From positions 2,856,441 to 2,920,440 of the forward strand of contig NZ_JAEVYN010000002.1 in assembly GCF_016807185.1 (NCBI RefSeq): a stretch of 64,000 nucleotides of DNA. Direction: 5' to 3'. Positions within the stretch are counted from its first letter, which is position 1; every line of letters starts with the position of its first letter. The notes beneath the pieces are model-generated. The model saw only the letters and a program-made list of their open reading frames with translations. It had not been told where the DNA came from and searched no databases. A program made the position numbers and the translations under genes. Source of the stretch: Leptolyngbya sp. Cla-17. GTDB lineage: Bacteria > Cyanobacteriota > Cyanobacteriia > Leptolyngbyales > Leptolyngbyaceae. This document shows positions 27,852-37,229 of the stretch, in pieces.

Positions 27852-28760
27852 ATGAACAGCAACGAACGTGAACAGTACGAACAACAGGGTTATGTAATTT
27901 TTAAAAATTTAATTCCAGGCTCCTTAATTCAAAGTGTTTTAACTCATTATCACCAAGATATTGTAGAGTCTTCTCGTCCTTTCTTTCGGCAAAGTACTTA
28001 CTCTTACTCTAAAAATGAACTGACTGAATTTGGTTATGTCAAGGAATCTTTTTTAGATATTCACGACTATCACAACTACCCTGAATTTAGCCAACATGTT
28101 CGTAGTATTGTGTGTAGTGCTGAAATTCAGTCTGCTTTGAAACAGATATTTGATAATGAGTCTTTTAATCTTGTACAAAGCATGATGTTTGATGCCAATA
28201 CAGGTACATTTCCTCATCAAGAATGGTGGTATTTGGATACCATTCCCAATGGTCATTTAACGATCGCTTGGATTGCACTGGAAGATATTGATGAACGAGC
28301 AGGCAGATTTTACGTGATTCCAACTGATGCAGACAATTTAGACTTTCACAGCGATCGCCCAGGCATCTCGCATGAAGAGTGGTTGAAACGGATCAAAAAC
28401 TATGTGGATTCCCATCCAGAAAAGATTGATGCGCCGGCTCTTAAGCAAGGGGATGTTCTACTACTAAACTCTAGAACTATTCATGGTTCATTACCAACAA
28501 TTGACCCAACTTTTTCAAGAAAATCAATCACGGCTCATTATATTCCGGCCCATTATCAGTTTGGAAATTTATTCAAGCAAAAACCAATTGCTTATAAAAA
28601 GATGGATGATGTTCTTTGCTACAGTGCTCATCCAGAATATTCACTCTTGAATCAACTTAACTTTAAGGCAAATTGGTTTCTTCGTAGCTCTAAACTACTC
28701 AAGCCTATCCGTGAGCTAAAGGCATCACTGCTTCAGGCTAGTGGTAGGTCTGAGAAGTGA
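27852..28760 (+). CDS. Phytanoyl-CoA dioxygenase-like (PhyH) Fe/2-oxoglutarate enzyme
   Basis: A 302-residue protein. The iron-binding positions are visible as H122-Q-E124 (in FPHQEWWYLDT) and H211 (in SRTIHGSLPT), with R223 in FSRKSITAHY as the likely 2-oxoglutarate ligand. The family normally has HxD; here it is HxE, which is less common but known. PhyH enzymes hydroxylate small molecules, and some occur in polysaccharide and secondary-metabolite clusters. It sits 38 bases after the last glycosyltransferase, so it may hydroxylate a sugar, a lipid carrier or an acyl decoration. The substrate is inferred only. Confidence 0.82.
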   Translation: MNSNEREQYEQQGYVIFKNLIPGSLIQSVLTHYHQDIVESSRPFFRQSTYSYSKNELTEFGYVKESFLDIHDYHNYPEFSQHVRSIVCSAEIQSALKQIFDNESFNLVQSMMFDANTGTFPHQEWWYLDTIPNGHLTIAWIALEDIDERAGRFYVIPTDADNLDFHSDRPGISHEEWLKRIKNYVDSHPEKIDAPALKQGDVLLLNSRTIHGSLPTIDPTFSRKSITAHYIPAHYQFGNLFKQKPIAYKKMDDVLCYSAHPEYSLLNQLNFKANWFLRSSKLLKPIRELKASLLQASGRSEK

Positions 28761-28815
28761 AAATTTTTATTTGGTTTATAAAGATTTTAAGCTTGGCAAA
28801 GTCTATTTTTACTCT

Positions 28816-29925
28816 ATGAATCAAAGAACTATTAATCCAAAACTTATGACTTCTACAGATCAGGGTAATCGTATCTTTTTTTTGGATCTTCTAAAAGCAG
28901 TGAATATCAGTATTGTAGTTTTTTTTCATGCACTTTTTTTACCGATCGATACTTACTTTTCGGTTGCTATTCCAGAGCTTATTCTCTCTTGTCCTTTAAG
29001 ATTTTGTGTGCCACTTCTATTGATTATTTCTTTCTTTCTACTTGAAAGAGACTTGAATAAATCCAAAACTATCTCTCCTTGGATAATTTGTAAGAAAAGA
29101 TTAGTGCGTATTGCGATTCCCACAGCATTTTGGTTTGGCTTGACTGCTTTTCTAAATTTACTGAAAGGAAACTCATTAAACAAAATTGCACTTGAAATCC
29201 TAACCGGAAATATTTTTATTGGAGCTTACTTTTTACTGATATTACTCCAGCTAATCCCAATTTTTGTATTAACTCGTGTCTGGTTTCAGAAGACTAGAAA
29301 TGTTTTGATTATAGTTGGATTACAGATAGCGATATTCGTTGCTATTAAAGTTTGGGCACATAGCAATGGAATTTTTGGCAATGCTGCGGTCTATATGTTA
29401 AGTCAGATTGATCGTCCATTTATTATTTACTGGTTTGTCTACTTGCCTTTGGGATATTTCTTATATCACCATCATGAATCACTATTAAAATTATCATCTT
29501 CAATAGCTTTCAAATATAAAATAGGTGCTTTTTTTACGATTAGCTTTCTACTCTTACTAGAATACGCCCATCTTATTCCAAATATTGGAAGTCATTTTTA
29601 CACGTTTGAATATGCGTTGATTGCTTGTATTGGCAGCGCTCTTATCGTATTTTTCTGTGCTTGCTCAATTCAATCAAACCAAATTAGTCCAATCCTATTA
29701 CCAACTATTTATTTACTTTCTAGATATAGCTTAGGTATTTTTTGTATTAATGGCATTCTTAGTCAAGTATTTTCGATCGCAGGTCATTCTATTTTTAAGG
29801 GTGAAACATTTGGTCTACCAGAAGTTATTGCATTTAGATTAATCGGCTGGATTATTTTGCTATTTATTTCGTTGGGTGTGGCTGTTCAGATCGATCGGTT
29901 TGGCTTCAAAGCTCTTGTACGTTAG
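28816..29925 (+). CDS. Membrane acyltransferase, family 3 (OafA-like)
   Basis: A 369-residue protein with about ten hydrophobic helices. The first helix carries FFLDLLKAVNISIVVFFHAL, with the conserved His after the helix start, and an Arg-rich loop follows at KKRLVRIAIPTAFWFG. It resembles acyltransferase 3 proteins, which O-acylate sugars during export. I chose ATG at 28816; a GTG at 28741 and an ATG at 28846 are alternatives. It would decorate the glycan made by the neighbouring transferases. Confidence 0.82.
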   Translation: MNQRTINPKLMTSTDQGNRIFFLDLLKAVNISIVVFFHALFLPIDTYFSVAIPELILSCPLRFCVPLLLIISFFLLERDLNKSKTISPWIICKKRLVRIAIPTAFWFGLTAFLNLLKGNSLNKIALEILTGNIFIGAYFLLILLQLIPIFVLTRVWFQKTRNVLIIVGLQIAIFVAIKVWAHSNGIFGNAAVYMLSQIDRPFIIYWFVYLPLGYFLYHHHESLLKLSSSIAFKYKIGAFFTISFLLLLEYAHLIPNIGSHFYTFEYALIACIGSALIVFFCACSIQSNQISPILLPTIYLLSRYSLGIFCINGILSQVFSIAGHSIFKGETFGLPEVIAFRLIGWIILLFISLGVAVQIDRFGFKALVR

Positions 29926-29964
29926 AACATCAGCAAATTAAGTCTTTTATCAATAGGTTTTTTT

Positions 29965-30792
29965 ATGTCATCCAATGAAGTGTTGCTTGTAACAGCGTCT
30001 ATCAATATAAAAGCTACTCCCTATGTATCTATTACGGATAAGGAAGAAAGATTACTTCAATATTTAATTGGTTTGGTTTCCTGGATCAAGCTAACTAATA
30101 TTAAAACAATTGTTTTTTGTGAAAATACGAATACTCCTTATGATTTTTCAAAGATTATTGAATTTGCAAGTAGTCAGGGAAAAATACTAGAAGTCATTCT
30201 TTTTCAAGGCAATGATGGTGCCCAAAAATATGGCAAAGGATATGGAGAGGGCAAAATTGTTGAGTATGCCCTTGAAAATAGCCAATATTTAAGGGATTCA
30301 GTTGATTTTTATAAGATCACAGGACGGCTTTTTATTCCTGAGTTTAATAAAATTCAGCAACTTCATCGAGAAATTTCTAATGTTTTCAAAATACCTGCCT
30401 TTACGCCTGAGGATGACCCCTGGTTTGGAATTGAGCAGATTCAACCTAAAACTCCAACTCAACATATAAGAGTGATCGCTCGTTTTTTATATGTGTACTT
30501 TGGCAGAGGAAGGGGACGTGGTCCACACAATTATCAGAATCATGTTTCGACAGTTTTTTACAAATCAAACGTTAAGTTTTTCAGAAAAAATTTAGTTCGT
30601 GCTTATAAACGAGTGAATGACCACAAGAGCTATGCCCTTGAGCACACTTTTTATGAAAATTTAACTAAAAAAGACTTTAGTCCTTTTTTGGCTGACTACA
30701 CTATTGTTGGTAAGAGTGGTGCTTCAGGAAAATTATATTCTGAGCAGGATTCTGAGCCGGAAATTAAGGCGATCGCCAAGACTTTTTGTTGA
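29965..30792 (+). CDS. Uncharacterised protein of polysaccharide loci
   Basis: A 275-residue soluble protein beginning MSSNEVLLVTASINIKATPY. It has YGKGYGEGKIVEYALENSQY (around residue 90) and SVDFYKITGRLFIPEFNKIQ. The GEGKI and YKITGRLF blocks recur, as I recall, in unnamed proteins of O-antigen and capsule loci that may be transferases, but I cannot assign a family. The tail has a basic GRGRGRGPHNYQNHV segment. It lies between the acyltransferase and the polymerase, so a role in the same glycan is likely. No signal peptide or membrane span is seen. Confidence 0.6.
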   Translation: MSSNEVLLVTASINIKATPYVSITDKEERLLQYLIGLVSWIKLTNIKTIVFCENTNTPYDFSKIIEFASSQGKILEVILFQGNDGAQKYGKGYGEGKIVEYALENSQYLRDSVDFYKITGRLFIPEFNKIQQLHREISNVFKIPAFTPEDDPWFGIEQIQPKTPTQHIRVIARFLYVYFGRGRGRGPHNYQNHVSTVFYKSNVKFFRKNLVRAYKRVNDHKSYALEHTFYENLTKKDFSPFLADYTIVGKSGASGKLYSEQDSEPEIKAIAKTFC

Positions 30793-31042
30793 CTAGTATC
30801 AAAAAAATCAGAATAAATTTAGATAAGCTATAGAAAAATTTATTACTGCTCAATTGATGAGCCATCTAGATACAGCATTTCTCGATTTGCTGAGGTGCAT
30901 CGTAATTCCTTGACTACCTTGACTCCCTGAATGTGGTTGCACTTCACTGGCTTGAGAATTGCTATAAGAGATTCAAGCTTATTTTTTTCCAAGTTGCTAA
31001 ATTATTTTTTATTTTGATAGTCCGTTTCTTACCTTAAACATC
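30793..31042. other. Gene-free spacer before the polymerase gene
   Basis: About 250 bases without a credible reading frame. It is AT-rich at both ends. I found no clear terminator hairpin. It may hold a separate promoter for the gene at 31043. Confidence 0.4.
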
Positions 31043-32404
31043 GTGAACTTAGAAGTAAATCCTACAAAATACGAACCGAAAGAACGTACAAAAGGCTTTG
31101 TTGATAGCTCAACATTGGCTCTATTGGCATTTTGTAGCGGTTTTCTTTCTAGATGTCTCAGTGCATTAAAGATTCCGGGAGCTATTAATCTACTTCACAT
31201 CTTTGCAATTCCATTTGTTTGTGGAATTGTAGTGGTTAAAGTTCGGACAAAAGACCCAAAGCAAATTGCGATGTCTCAGGCACTTTTACTGGGTCTTTTT
31301 CTATTCTTAATCGTCGTTTTTGTTAGCGCTCTAATCAATGATGCCGGAGTTATTAATGCTGTCATGGGATTTGTGCTGTTAGCAGAGCCATTTATGCTTT
31401 TGCTGACCATCGTTAGCTTGCCGCTCACATTTGAACGGTATACTTGGTTCCGAACATGGATACTGAGATTCTGTTTTTTTCATACCTTTCTAGCTTTTGT
31501 TCAGAATTATGCTCTCAGGCTTTACCGCCTTGATGGTAAGGAAGATAATATTCAAGGGATCTTTTACCGTTCAGGTGCAGGTCATGTAGTTGGAGCATCA
31601 GTTGCACTGACCTTTGGGCTTTATTTCCTGTTAACTTCCAAGCAGCCGCTTTGGGTTCGTGGATTGGTTTTTCTTGCAACCTTCTGGCACCTGCTTTTGG
31701 CAGATGCAAAGCAGGTGCTTCTATGTTTTATGTTGGCAGGTGGATTGCTTTTACTTACAAAGTTGAAAAACGTTGTTGAGGCAATCAAATTTACTGTAAT
31801 CGGATTGATCGGCGTTATTATTCTGGTTTGGTGTGTTCAGAATGTGCCAGCATTTTCTGCTTTCAATACCTGGGTTAGACCTGAAATTTATGGTCCTGAC
31901 GGTGAGGCAACTCGATTAAAGATGGCTACGTTTCGGATTGTTCCTCAATATTTTCATTCTCCGCTCAACTGGTGGTTTGGTTTGGGTCCAGGGCATACCG
32001 TCGGTCGTTTAGGCGGGTGGATGTTAGATTCTTATTGGGATTTATTGGCACCATTAGGGGCAACTAAATCTCAAGTGAGCGGAGCAATTTGGACAGTCAC
32101 TGGGGCAAGTTGGTTGGGAGATCAATCGAGTATGTTCTCGCCAATGTTTGGGTGGGCTGGCATTTGGGGAGACTACGGTCCTGTTGGGCTATTTGCCTAT
32201 CTTTTTCTCGTTTGTATAACCTGGTTCTATGTTGCTCAAGATGACTTTTCTAAGTATTTAATGCTGTGCGTATTTTCATTTGGATTAGTTTTTTCGCAAA
32301 TGGAAGAACCTGGTTATATGCTTTTCATTGCGATGCTTATTGGATTACGATGGCATGAAATGAAGTATGAGAAGAAGTTCAAATCATTAAAACTAAAAAC
32401 GTGA
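31043..32404 (+). CDS. O-antigen ligase/polymerase-like membrane protein
   Basis: A 453-residue protein with about eleven hydrophobic helices. A large loop sits between later helices (NTWVRPEIYGPDGEATRLKM to WLGDQSSMFSPMFGWAG), the layout of Wzy/WaaL-type enzymes. The loop carries an Arg and GLGPGHTVGRLGGW, comparable with the conserved H/R residues needed by ligases. It would polymerise or ligate the glycan at the outer face of the membrane. It is the last gene of the locus; the intron-bearing IS1-like element starts 132 bases further on. Distinguishing polymerase from ligase is not possible here. Confidence 0.75.
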   Translation: MNLEVNPTKYEPKERTKGFVDSSTLALLAFCSGFLSRCLSALKIPGAINLLHIFAIPFVCGIVVVKVRTKDPKQIAMSQALLLGLFLFLIVVFVSALINDAGVINAVMGFVLLAEPFMLLLTIVSLPLTFERYTWFRTWILRFCFFHTFLAFVQNYALRLYRLDGKEDNIQGIFYRSGAGHVVGASVALTFGLYFLLTSKQPLWVRGLVFLATFWHLLLADAKQVLLCFMLAGGLLLLTKLKNVVEAIKFTVIGLIGVIILVWCVQNVPAFSAFNTWVRPEIYGPDGEATRLKMATFRIVPQYFHSPLNWWFGLGPGHTVGRLGGWMLDSYWDLLAPLGATKSQVSGAIWTVTGASWLGDQSSMFSPMFGWAGIWGDYGPVGLFAYLFLVCITWFYVAQDDFSKYLMLCVFSFGLVFSQMEEPGYMLFIAMLIGLRWHEMKYEKKFKSLKLKT

Positions 32405-32537
32405 CTTTTTTATCCTAAAAAGAGTGCGGATAGCAGAGTTAAAAAATGAGTGTGATTCAAGGAAATGTAAAGGTGGCATGCTGACAGCATTAAGGCTCCG
32501 AGCTGACTGCCTGACACATCTTAGTAAATGACAGGGG

Positions 32538-34505
32538 GTCGAGTAGAGAGGGTTCCTCCAATGTTTAGGCTTGCTTTGTATTCCCCGTTGCTCTCCCCTT
32601 TCGGAATACGAGAGTGTCACACGATTTAGCCTTGCATCGTTGGAAACCTCCCCCTCACAGAAGCCTGCCTGCGGTTTTCCCGCACAAGCCTCTTCATTGA
32701 GCCATTCACCTGCTCTAATAAAGCGACACTAAGCGACCAGGTCTGGGGAGAGGATGCCACGCCAGATAGCGTAGAAAGCTCTCCCAGCGAAAGCTACGTC
32801 GTTGACTCCGTCGATTCAGCCATTTGAAGACCAGCTTGTGAACTGCGTCTTCAAAGTGGTAGAGCGCATGACCGTTGTCGGTGACCCCAAAGTAGTTGAA
32901 GTGTCCGCGCAGCTTTTGCCCGATTGCTTGCCATAGCTGAGGCAGCTTATGAGCATTGCGTTTTTGCTGCAACCATTGATTGAGGGTGACTAACGCACGG
33001 CGAAATCGTTTCTTTGAAGTCTTGCGCTTTAATCGGGCTTTTCCGTTGCGACTCTTGCCCCAGTAATGGGTGAACCCCAGAAAATCAAAGCTGGGGAATT
33101 TTCTCCCGTACTTGAGGGCTAGACCCGCTTGCCGCTTGCCGCAGGGAAGAAGTTGGGTTTTCTCCTCATTGAGGCGCAAGCCGAACTTCTCCAATCGCTT
33201 GGGCAGAACCCGCATGAATCGTCGAGCATCGTCCTCGAACTCAAACAAGGCAATGCTATCGTCCGCATACCGGATCAGAGCGCAGTAGCCTCGGCAGTGC
33301 TGGCGCACAATGGTGGTAAACCACTGATCTAGCACAAAATCCAAGAACACATTTGCAATGACGGGGGAGACTATCGAGCCTTGCGGGCTACCCAATTCAT
33401 CCTGTACTACGCCGCCTAGGGTTTGGACTCCGGCTTTGAGCATTCGCGCAATCACCTGTAGGAATCTTCTATCCCGAATCCGCAGGGCTAATACCTTGAG
33501 GATTTCCTGGTGCGGCATGGTGTCGAAGAATTGAGCCAGGTCTAGGTCTGCAATCCACCCAACGGGTTGCCCCATGACCTCCTGATGCAGTTGCCGCAGG
33601 GCATCATGACATCCTTTATGGGGTCGAAACCCATAGGAGTTACTGAGGAATACCGGTTCGTAAATTGATTCTAAGACCCGACGAGTCATCTCCTGAACGA
33701 TTTTGTCTTCAACGCAACTAATTCCCAGAGGGCGCAAGCTGCCATCTTCTTTGGGAATCTCGACTCGTCGTACCGCTTGGGGTCGATACGACATCTGGTT
33801 CAGTTTCCGGTGCAACCCCTGTAGATTTTCCTCCAGGTTCTGTCCGTACTCCGTTTTCGTCACTCCATCGATTCCAGGCGCTTTGTTGTCTAGCGACTGA
33901 AAGCAGGCTCGCAGATTCTCCACACTATAGTGGTGTATCAGGGCACTGAAGACAGTCCCTGGTTCTCTGTGAGCCCGTTCGGCTATCCGCTCGATTCCTG
34001 TTGTCACCATACTTCCACCTCTGAGTGTGGTTGATGTTGCCTTCGAGTGTTCGACCCAATGTGTCCCCCTTCGCTCCGTGGGCGTTACCCCACTTCTTCA
34101 CTACTATGGGGACATCCGACTTCCCATGAATCGTTGAGCGTTCTTCCGGTTTGCCGGTTGTGCGGCTCTACCCCCCGATGGAGGAGTTCATGGGACCTCC
34201 CGAGTTCCCGACTCTACCTTGATGACGTGCTACGGTCTCCGACCCCGGTGGACCCTCCAGAACCCTGGCAGTTGGCTCTGTTGGTTTTGCCTTCCACAAC
34301 ACGAACTGTGTCGGCATCCACGTGTATGTCTAATTTCGGGGCTCAATCCCTTCACGCTTTCGCATTGCAGCCCATCATCTCCCTGTGTACGCTTCACTGT
34401 CCTCGTTGCCGATGACAGCGCAACACTCGGTACTTGGTGCCTTGCCAAGGCTTCCCTGACCAGGTTCTTCCCCTGGTTGGCAGAGCCGAGCTTCGCTCGG
34501 CGCAC
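32538..34505 (-). ncRNA. Group II intron, copy 2
   Basis: A second 1,968-bp copy, apparently identical throughout to 13673-15640 at an offset of 18,865 bases, with GTGCG at 34505 and domain V at 32660-32695. Identity also covers the 12 exon bases tcgtcttctaga, and then the flanks diverge. Recent retrohoming or gene conversion is the likely cause. Confidence 0.88.
32715..34010 (-). CDS. ltrA: Group II intron reverse transcriptase/maturase, copy 2
   Basis: The product is the same 431 residues as at 13850, with YADD at 248-251 and an intact maturase domain X. No residue differs. The two identical proteins could act on either intron RNA. Absence of any synonymous change suggests very recent duplication, compared with the decayed IS1 copies that host them. 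Confidence 0.95.
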   Translation of the reverse strand: MVTTGIERIAERAHREPGTVFSALIHHYSVENLRACFQSLDNKAPGIDGVTKTEYGQNLEENLQGLHRKLNQMSYRPQAVRRVEIPKEDGSLRPLGISCVEDKIVQEMTRRVLESIYEPVFLSNSYGFRPHKGCHDALRQLHQEVMGQPVGWIADLDLAQFFDTMPHQEILKVLALRIRDRRFLQVIARMLKAGVQTLGGVVQDELGSPQGSIVSPVIANVFLDFVLDQWFTTIVRQHCRGYCALIRYADDSIALFEFEDDARRFMRVLPKRLEKFGLRLNEEKTQLLPCGKRQAGLALKYGRKFPSFDFLGFTHYWGKSRNGKARLKRKTSKKRFRRALVTLNQWLQQKRNAHKLPQLWQAIGQKLRGHFNYFGVTDNGHALYHFEDAVHKLVFKWLNRRSQRRSFRWESFLRYLAWHPLPRPGRLVSLY

Positions 34506-34530
34506 TCGTCTTCTAGACCTGTGGATAGCT

Positions 34531-35281
34531 CTAAACCAGCAAGCCAAATTCATAGCGATTGATGAACAGTCCAATGACCACATCGTGTAACCAGATGGAC
34601 TTAGAAAAGCAAATGGTTTTGCGAGCTAAGCGTTTAATTCTTGTGCGTAACGTTAGATGCTTACGTTCAATCGTTTGGGTGTAGGTTTGCCAACCGTGTG
34701 CAATGCCGGGTCAAGATGACGTTCATAAGCACCCCAGCCATCCGTGTAGAACTGCATAATCCCAAATGGCTCCAACAATGACTTGAGTTCGAGAAAAGCC
34801 GTGTCTTGATGGTTCGACAAGACATACGCCAATACTTCGCCTGTTGCATGGTCAATCGCGTGCCACAACCAACGTTGCTGTTGCTTGGAGTGGACAAAAC
34901 TCCACATCTCATCCGCTTCAGCCTCAACATCCTGCCATTGGCACAGCTTGACGATGGTTTGAATCGGTTCAAGCTGGGCTAGACGAGCTTCATTGACTGC
35001 TTTGAGATGTCGATCTTTTTTTTAACTCCTCAATCACCGTAGTCGGACTAATCTTCAGAACTCGTGCGGTATCTCGGATGCCACTCCCGTTGACTGCCAT
35101 ATCAACAATCTGCTGTTTGACTTCAGGTAAATGCCCAAGGGTAAGCATAGTCTCGAATGAAGGTGCTGCGACCGCACTCCGAATTGCGACATTTATACCG
35201 TTGCTTGCTCTCCTCAGAGCGCCCGTGCTTAACCACGTTATTGCTTCCACAGTCAGGACAAAGAACAGGTTCCAAAACCAT
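34531..35281 (-). pseudogene. IS1-like transposase of element B, decayed
   Basis: The InsA-like part starts MVLEPVLCPDCGSNNVVKHG. It breaks frame before LPEVKQQIVDMAVNGSGIRD, and the catalytic part is reached after an A8 run near 35020. The InsB-like part has SVHSKQQQRWLW-type core (WSFVHSKQQQRWLWHAIDHA) and YTDGWGAYERHL. A last frameshift lies near 34680, before the end NRYEFGLLV. The copy is therefore inactive. Confidence 0.85.
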
Positions 35282-35390
35282 GCTGTAACTTCAGGGGTAG
35301 ACGTCTGCCTGTATTCTCGCATTCCCACAGGTCTAGAACACGACCTGGACACACAGTAATAATGAGTGATTACATCACAATTTATCTAAA

Positions 35391-35404
35391 AACGTTATTC
35401 GTAA
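35391..35404. promoter_or_regulatory. Candidate ParB/ParA operator half-site
   Basis: The sequence aacgttattcgtaa lies about 76 bases before the parA start. Its aacgttattcgt core is also the right two-thirds of the perfect 18-bp palindrome inside parB (36787-36804). It may bind ParB or an autorepressor. This is inference from the shared motif only. Confidence 0.35.
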
Positions 35405-35479
35405 TTCAGAATTGCCTTGTAAAATTAGCTTAATTCAAGCACTGTTCACAATAGAAATCGCTGTACGCTAGAGGAATTT

Positions 35480-36235
35480 ATGATTATTGCGATCGCAAAT
35501 CAGAAGGGAGGCGTAGCGAAAACCACCTCGACGATCGCGTTAGCCGGATTGTTGGCAGAAGAGGGAAATTGTCTTGCTGTGGATTTTGACCCCCAAGGAA
35601 ATTTAACAACGGGATTAGGAGTCAAAATTCAAAGAGGGCAACCAACAGCCTACGATGTTTTGACAGACGAATCTCAAGATATTAATGAAGCTTTAGTTGA
35701 AACCGCCTTCGGCATACACTTACTTCCAGCAGACGTATCCCTGGCGAAGGGAGAGAAAGAAATCTTGGGAGAGTTGGGGAGCACAAGCTTTCTCAAGCGC
35801 CAATTAATCCCGATGAAACAACGCTTTAACCACATCTTGATTGACTGTCCACCCAGTTTGGGGTTGTTAACCATCAATGCCTTGGCTGCCGCAGATGCTG
35901 TGCTAATTCCGGTACAATGCCAATTCTTTGCATTGGAAGGTCTACGACAGCTTTTAGAGACCATCAAAGGTATTCGGAATCGGGAAGTGAATCCCCAGTT
36001 ACAGATTCTGGGAGTGTTGCCCACAATGGCGGAGAAAAATACCCTAACAACCCAAGATGCCTTAACTACCCTTAAGAGCATGGTACCAGGGGTCCAAATT
36101 TTCGAGCCAGTTCCTAAATCAGTCAAATTTGCTGAGTCGAATCTGGCACGGGAGCCAATCCATATTTACTCCAAAGATAGCAAACTTGTAAAACCCTATC
36201 GGGCAGTGGTGAAAGAACTAATGAGGCTGATGTAG
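35480..36235 (+). CDS. parA: ParA-family partition ATPase
   Basis: A 251-residue ATPase starting MIIAIANQKGGVAKTTSTIA. It has the deviant Walker A KGGVAKTT (9-16) and a Walker A' / switch region at LAVDFDPQGNLTTGLG. HILIDCPPSLGLLT is the Walker B region. It lacks an N-terminal HTH, so it is the short (type Ib or chromosomal-like Soj) form. It should bind DNA non-specifically and move ParB-parS complexes to partition the replicon. GAGG lies upstream of the ATG. The parB gene follows two bases after its stop. Confidence 0.93.
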   Translation: MIIAIANQKGGVAKTTSTIALAGLLAEEGNCLAVDFDPQGNLTTGLGVKIQRGQPTAYDVLTDESQDINEALVETAFGIHLLPADVSLAKGEKEILGELGSTSFLKRQLIPMKQRFNHILIDCPPSLGLLTINALAAADAVLIPVQCQFFALEGLRQLLETIKGIRNREVNPQLQILGVLPTMAEKNTLTTQDALTTLKSMVPGVQIFEPVPKSVKFAESNLAREPIHIYSKDSKLVKPYRAVVKELMRLM

Positions 36236-36237
36236 TA

Positions 36238-37203
36238 ATGACAAAGCGACGGCTTTCAATGGCTGATGAATTTTTAAACAAGACAGAAGAATTTTTAGAT
36301 TTTGTTGGCGTGAATAGTGCTCAGCCTTTGTCCCAACTGGGGGATGAGGGACAAGAAGAGGTGTATCCAAGTAATCACTTGCTTGCGATCTCTCAAATTC
36401 AGCTTCCCGCTGGACAACCCCGCCGCTACTTTTCTACTAAAGCAATGGAGAGCCTAATTACCTCTGTTAGGCAGCATGGGATTCTACAACCGATGTTAGT
36501 CCGCCCAATGGCATCTGACACCTATGAATTAGTGGCAGGAGAGCGCCGTTATCGAGCAGCACAAGCAGTCGGTTTAACGGAAGTGCCTGTTGTAATTCGA
36601 GATTTGACATCGCAGGAAGCCATTCAAGTTGCCCTACTGGAAAACCTTCAGCGAGAAGACCTTAATCCAGTCGAAGAAACCGAGGCAATTCTGCAACTGC
36701 TATGTATTAACCTGAAATGCTCTCGTGAAGAGGTTGTTTCCCTTCTCAATCAAGTTGCTCATATCAAGAAACAAGGGGGCGAACTTACGAATAACGTTAT
36801 TCGTGAGCAATGGGAGATTGTCGAACGATTGTTTAACATTGTTGGCAGACTGACTCCCGATAGCTTCCGCAGCAATCGCCTGCCGTTGCTGAACTTACCC
36901 GACAACATTCTTGAATCACTACGGCAAGGCAAGGTTGAATATACAAAAGCACGGGCGATCGCTCAACTCAAAGATGAAAACGAACGTCATAAGCTGCTAG
37001 AGAAAGTAGTTGAGGAAGAGCTATCCGTTCGAGAAATTCGTGACTATATCAATACTAACAAACCATCTCAACACCAGGATGAGCTACTCAACAGAGTAAA
37101 TTTGGCATATAAAAAGATGAAACAGGTGAAGGTTTGGGAAGATTCTCAAAAACGTAAGCTGTTAGAAAAGCTAGTGCTTCAGCTAGAAAAACTCATAGAG
37201 TAA
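36238..37203 (+). CDS. parB: ParB-family partition protein
   Basis: A 321-residue protein. The N-terminal nuclease-like ParB domain includes SQIQLPAGQPRRYFSTKAME, the CTP-binding GERRYRAAQAVG (about residues 101-112) and ALLENLQREDLNPVEET. A helix-turn-helix region follows, and a C-terminal Lys- and Leu-rich helix should dimerise. It is translationally coupled to parA (two-base gap). It would bind a parS site; an 18-bp palindrome lies inside this gene. Compared with standard ParB, the middle section (residues 160-200) is unusual, with KKQGGELTNNVIREQWEI in place of the usual HTH spacing. Confidence 0.92.
   Translation: MTKRRLSMADEFLNKTEEFLDFVGVNSAQPLSQLGDEGQEEVYPSNHLLAISQIQLPAGQPRRYFSTKAMESLITSVRQHGILQPMLVRPMASDTYELVAGERRYRAAQAVGLTEVPVVIRDLTSQEAIQVALLENLQREDLNPVEETEAILQLLCINLKCSREEVVSLLNQVAHIKKQGGELTNNVIREQWEIVERLFNIVGRLTPDSFRSNRLPLLNLPDNILESLRQGKVEYTKARAIAQLKDENERHKLLEKVVEEELSVREIRDYINTNKPSQHQDELLNRVNLAYKKMKQVKVWEDSQKRKLLEKLVLQLEKLIE
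36787..36804. promoter_or_regulatory. 18-bp perfect palindrome in parB, candidate parS
   Basis: The sequence acgaataacgttattcgt is a perfect palindrome inside the parB coding region, and its core recurs 76 bases before parA. ParB-binding sites are usually palindromes of this size near parAB. It does not match the standard chromosomal parS, so the role is a guess. Confidence 0.4.
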
Positions 37204-37229
37204 AACACTGGAAGACTGGAAGTGAACTT

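Larger units (their letters stand above)
32536..35345 (-). mobile_element. IS1-like element B, carrying group II intron copy 2
   Basis: The right end (reverse complement ggtcgtgttctagacctgtg) is intact. The left end is interrupted two bases in: gg at 32536-32537, then the intron, then tcgtcttctagacctgtgg at 34506. Removing the intron recreates an end that differs from the right end in one of its first 20 bases. No target duplication is seen. It lies between the polysaccharide locus and the parAB genes. Confidence 0.8.
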
